Shown piece after piece: positions 5,774-6,457 of a stretch of 6,457 bases of DNA. Under the pieces are notes generated by a model. It worked only from the letters and a program-made list of their open reading frames with translations, had not been told where the DNA came from and ran no database searches. Both the position numbers and the translations under genes were made by a program. The stretch is from an uncultured Hyphomonadaceae bacterium (GTDB lineage Bacteria; Pseudomonadota; Alphaproteobacteria; Caulobacterales; Hyphomonadaceae): NCBI GenBank assembly GCA_937873805.1, contig CALMWO010000324.1, positions 1 through 6,457 of the forward strand, given 5' to 3'. Position 1 is the first letter of the stretch; every line of letters begins with the position of its first letter.

Positions 5774-6058
5774 TCAGGCTTTGGAGCGTGATGCACGGGC
5801 GGCAAAAACCGCACGCACCTTCATGCCGAGAATGATCGACGCCAGCACGACCGTGACCGCGTTGGCGATGATGATCGACCATTGCATCGTCATGACGCCG
5901 TAGACACCCCAGAGCGTGACGCCCGCGGTGAACATCGAATACATCACCAGCGAAATTGCTTCGGTTTCGCGGGTGCGAAGGACCTTGGCGGCCTGCGGCA
6001 GGAACGAGGCCGTGGTGAGGAAGGCTGCGAGGCTTCCAATCAAATCCGCCAACGGCAT
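5774..6058 (-). CDS. SemiSWEET-type sugar transporter (PQ-loop)
   Basis: A 94-residue inner-membrane protein with three hydrophobic segments (about 4-22, 34-55 and 59-79), the half-unit of SWEET transporters; bacterial SemiSWEETs work as dimers that let sugars cross down their gradient. The PQ motif is P21-Q22 in SFLPQAAKVLRTRETEAISL, with the characteristic basic stretch followed by SxxMY. W50 (TLWGVYG) and N66 (IIIANAV) are 16 residues apart, the same spacing as the substrate-binding Trp48 and Asn64 of a characterised Leptospira SemiSWEET. The tail is basic (VRAVFAARASRSKA). ATG 6058 is preferred over ATG 6097 because GGGGA lies 7 nt before it and the first helix then begins at residue 4. 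It reads in the same direction as ruvB, 76 bases upstream, so cotranscription is possible though the functions are unrelated. The transported sugar is unknown. Confidence 0.86.
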   Translation of the reverse strand: MPLADLIGSLAAFLTTASFLPQAAKVLRTRETEAISLVMYSMFTAGVTLWGVYGVMTMQWSIIIANAVTVVLASIILGMKVRAVFAARASRSKA

Positions 6059-6123
6059 CGCATTGTCCCCGGTGAGGCCCCGACCTTCGGCGTCCATTTT
6101 TTCGTGCCGCCGAACCGGATCGG

Positions 6124-6131
6124 GCTATACC
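6124..6131 (+). promoter_or_regulatory. Possible -10 element abutting the DUF445 start
   Basis: GCTATACC matches 7 of 8 positions of GCTANAWC and touches ATG 6132. No good TTGACGS element lies at the expected distance upstream. If it is a working -10 element, transcription would start near 6137, inside the longest reading frame, and translation would begin at ATG 6174. Confidence 0.3.
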
Positions 6132-6457
6132 ATGGCTTATGAAATCAGCGACCACGGCCTCGGCCGCGACACGATGACCAAAGCGAAGGCCAAAAAGCCA
6201 GAAGCCGAGGACCTGGGGTGGGTGCGTTTGATCCGCATGCGGCGGCTCGCGAACGGGCTGCTTGTCCTGATCATGGCCCTGTTCGTGTTTTCCCACATCT
6301 GGGAGCCGCCGGGGCAGGAATGGGACATGCACTGGCGCTTCGTCCGCGCGTTTGCGGAAGCAGCGATGGTGGGCGGGCTGGCGGACTGGTTCGCGGTGAC
6401 CGCGATCTTCCGGCGGCCGCTGGGCCTGCCGATCCCGCACACGGCGGTGATCCCGAA
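6132..6457 (+). CDS. DUF445 family membrane protein, N-terminal part (cut by window end)
   Basis: 108 residues are visible; the frame runs off the window. The DUF445 signature is clear: VRAFAEAAMVGGLADWFAV followed by TAIFRRPLGLPIPHTAVIP (about 71-108), preceded by a hydrophobic segment at about 40-55 (ANGLLVLIMALFVFS). Family members (YjiN in E. coli) are inner-membrane proteins of about 400 residues and unknown biochemical role. The start is uncertain: ATG 6132 gives a hydrophilic leader of 14 extra residues and has no clear Shine-Dalgarno sequence. ATG 6174 (MTKAKAKKPEAE) also lacks one, but would fit the -10-like GCTATACC that touches 6132. The gene diverges from the SemiSWEET gene across 73 bases. 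Confidence 0.88.
   Translation, partial: MAYEISDHGLGRDTMTKAKAKKPEAEDLGWVRLIRMRRLANGLLVLIMALFVFSHIWEPPGQEWDMHWRFVRAFAEAAMVGGLADWFAVTAIFRRPLGLPIPHTAVIP

Noticed and set aside
5577..6440. - strand open frame of 287 codons across ruvB, SemiSWEET and DUF445
   Set aside because: It runs out of frame through three well-supported genes and reads as Arg/His/Pro-rich nonsense.
1..6457. Mobile element, CRISPR array, tRNA or toxin-antitoxin system
   Set aside because: I saw no transposase or integrase, regularly spaced repeats, tRNA-like cloverleaf or paired small overlapping genes. Base and codon use look even from end to end.

Overview
The window looks like ordinary chromosome of a GC-rich alphaproteobacterium, probably on the Caulobacterales/Hyphomonadaceae side. 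This rests on uniform high-GC codon use across all genes, a subclass B3 metallo-beta-lactamase of the Caulobacter CAU-1 kind, a promoter that fits the Caulobacter housekeeping form (TTGACGS, 10-14 nt, GCTANAWC), and alphaproteobacteria-like RuvB and DUF445 proteins. The placement is inference from remembered families, not from a search. I see no mobile element, tRNA, rRNA or CRISPR array.

Layout, left to right. (1) 1-1140, + strand: the C-terminal part of gamma-glutamyltransferase, with the complete small catalytic subunit. (2) 1145-2140, - strand: a zinc-independent NADP-dependent medium-chain reductase of the CurA/leukotriene B4 dehydrogenase type. It meets ggt tail to tail across 4 bases. 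(3) 2242-3099, + strand: a secreted B3 metallo-beta-lactamase, divergent from the reductase across 101 bases. (4) 3100-3274: a 175-base intergenic region unusually rich in inverted repeats, with a possible Fur-type operator, a likely -10 element and two tetraloop hairpins. (5) 3275-3787, + strand: a 170-residue protein of unknown function. (6) 3796-3822: an intrinsic terminator facing the - strand. (7) On the - strand, transcribed right to left: a SemiSWEET sugar transporter (6058-5774), ruvB (5697-4657) and a lipoprotein with an SRPBCC domain (4517-3834), the last with its own promoter candidate. (8) 6132-6457, + strand: the N-terminal part of a DUF445 membrane protein, divergent from the SemiSWEET gene and cut by the window end.

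The genes do not form one evident pathway. ggt (glutathione and gamma-glutamyl peptide breakdown), the reductase and the beta-lactamase are separate accessory or metabolic functions. RuvB is the Holliday-junction branch-migration motor, here apart from ruvA and ruvC within the visible sequence. I found no convincing novel multi-gene system. The parts most worth a second look are the palindrome-rich leader of the unknown 170-residue gene and the SRPBCC lipoprotein with proline/alanine linkers.
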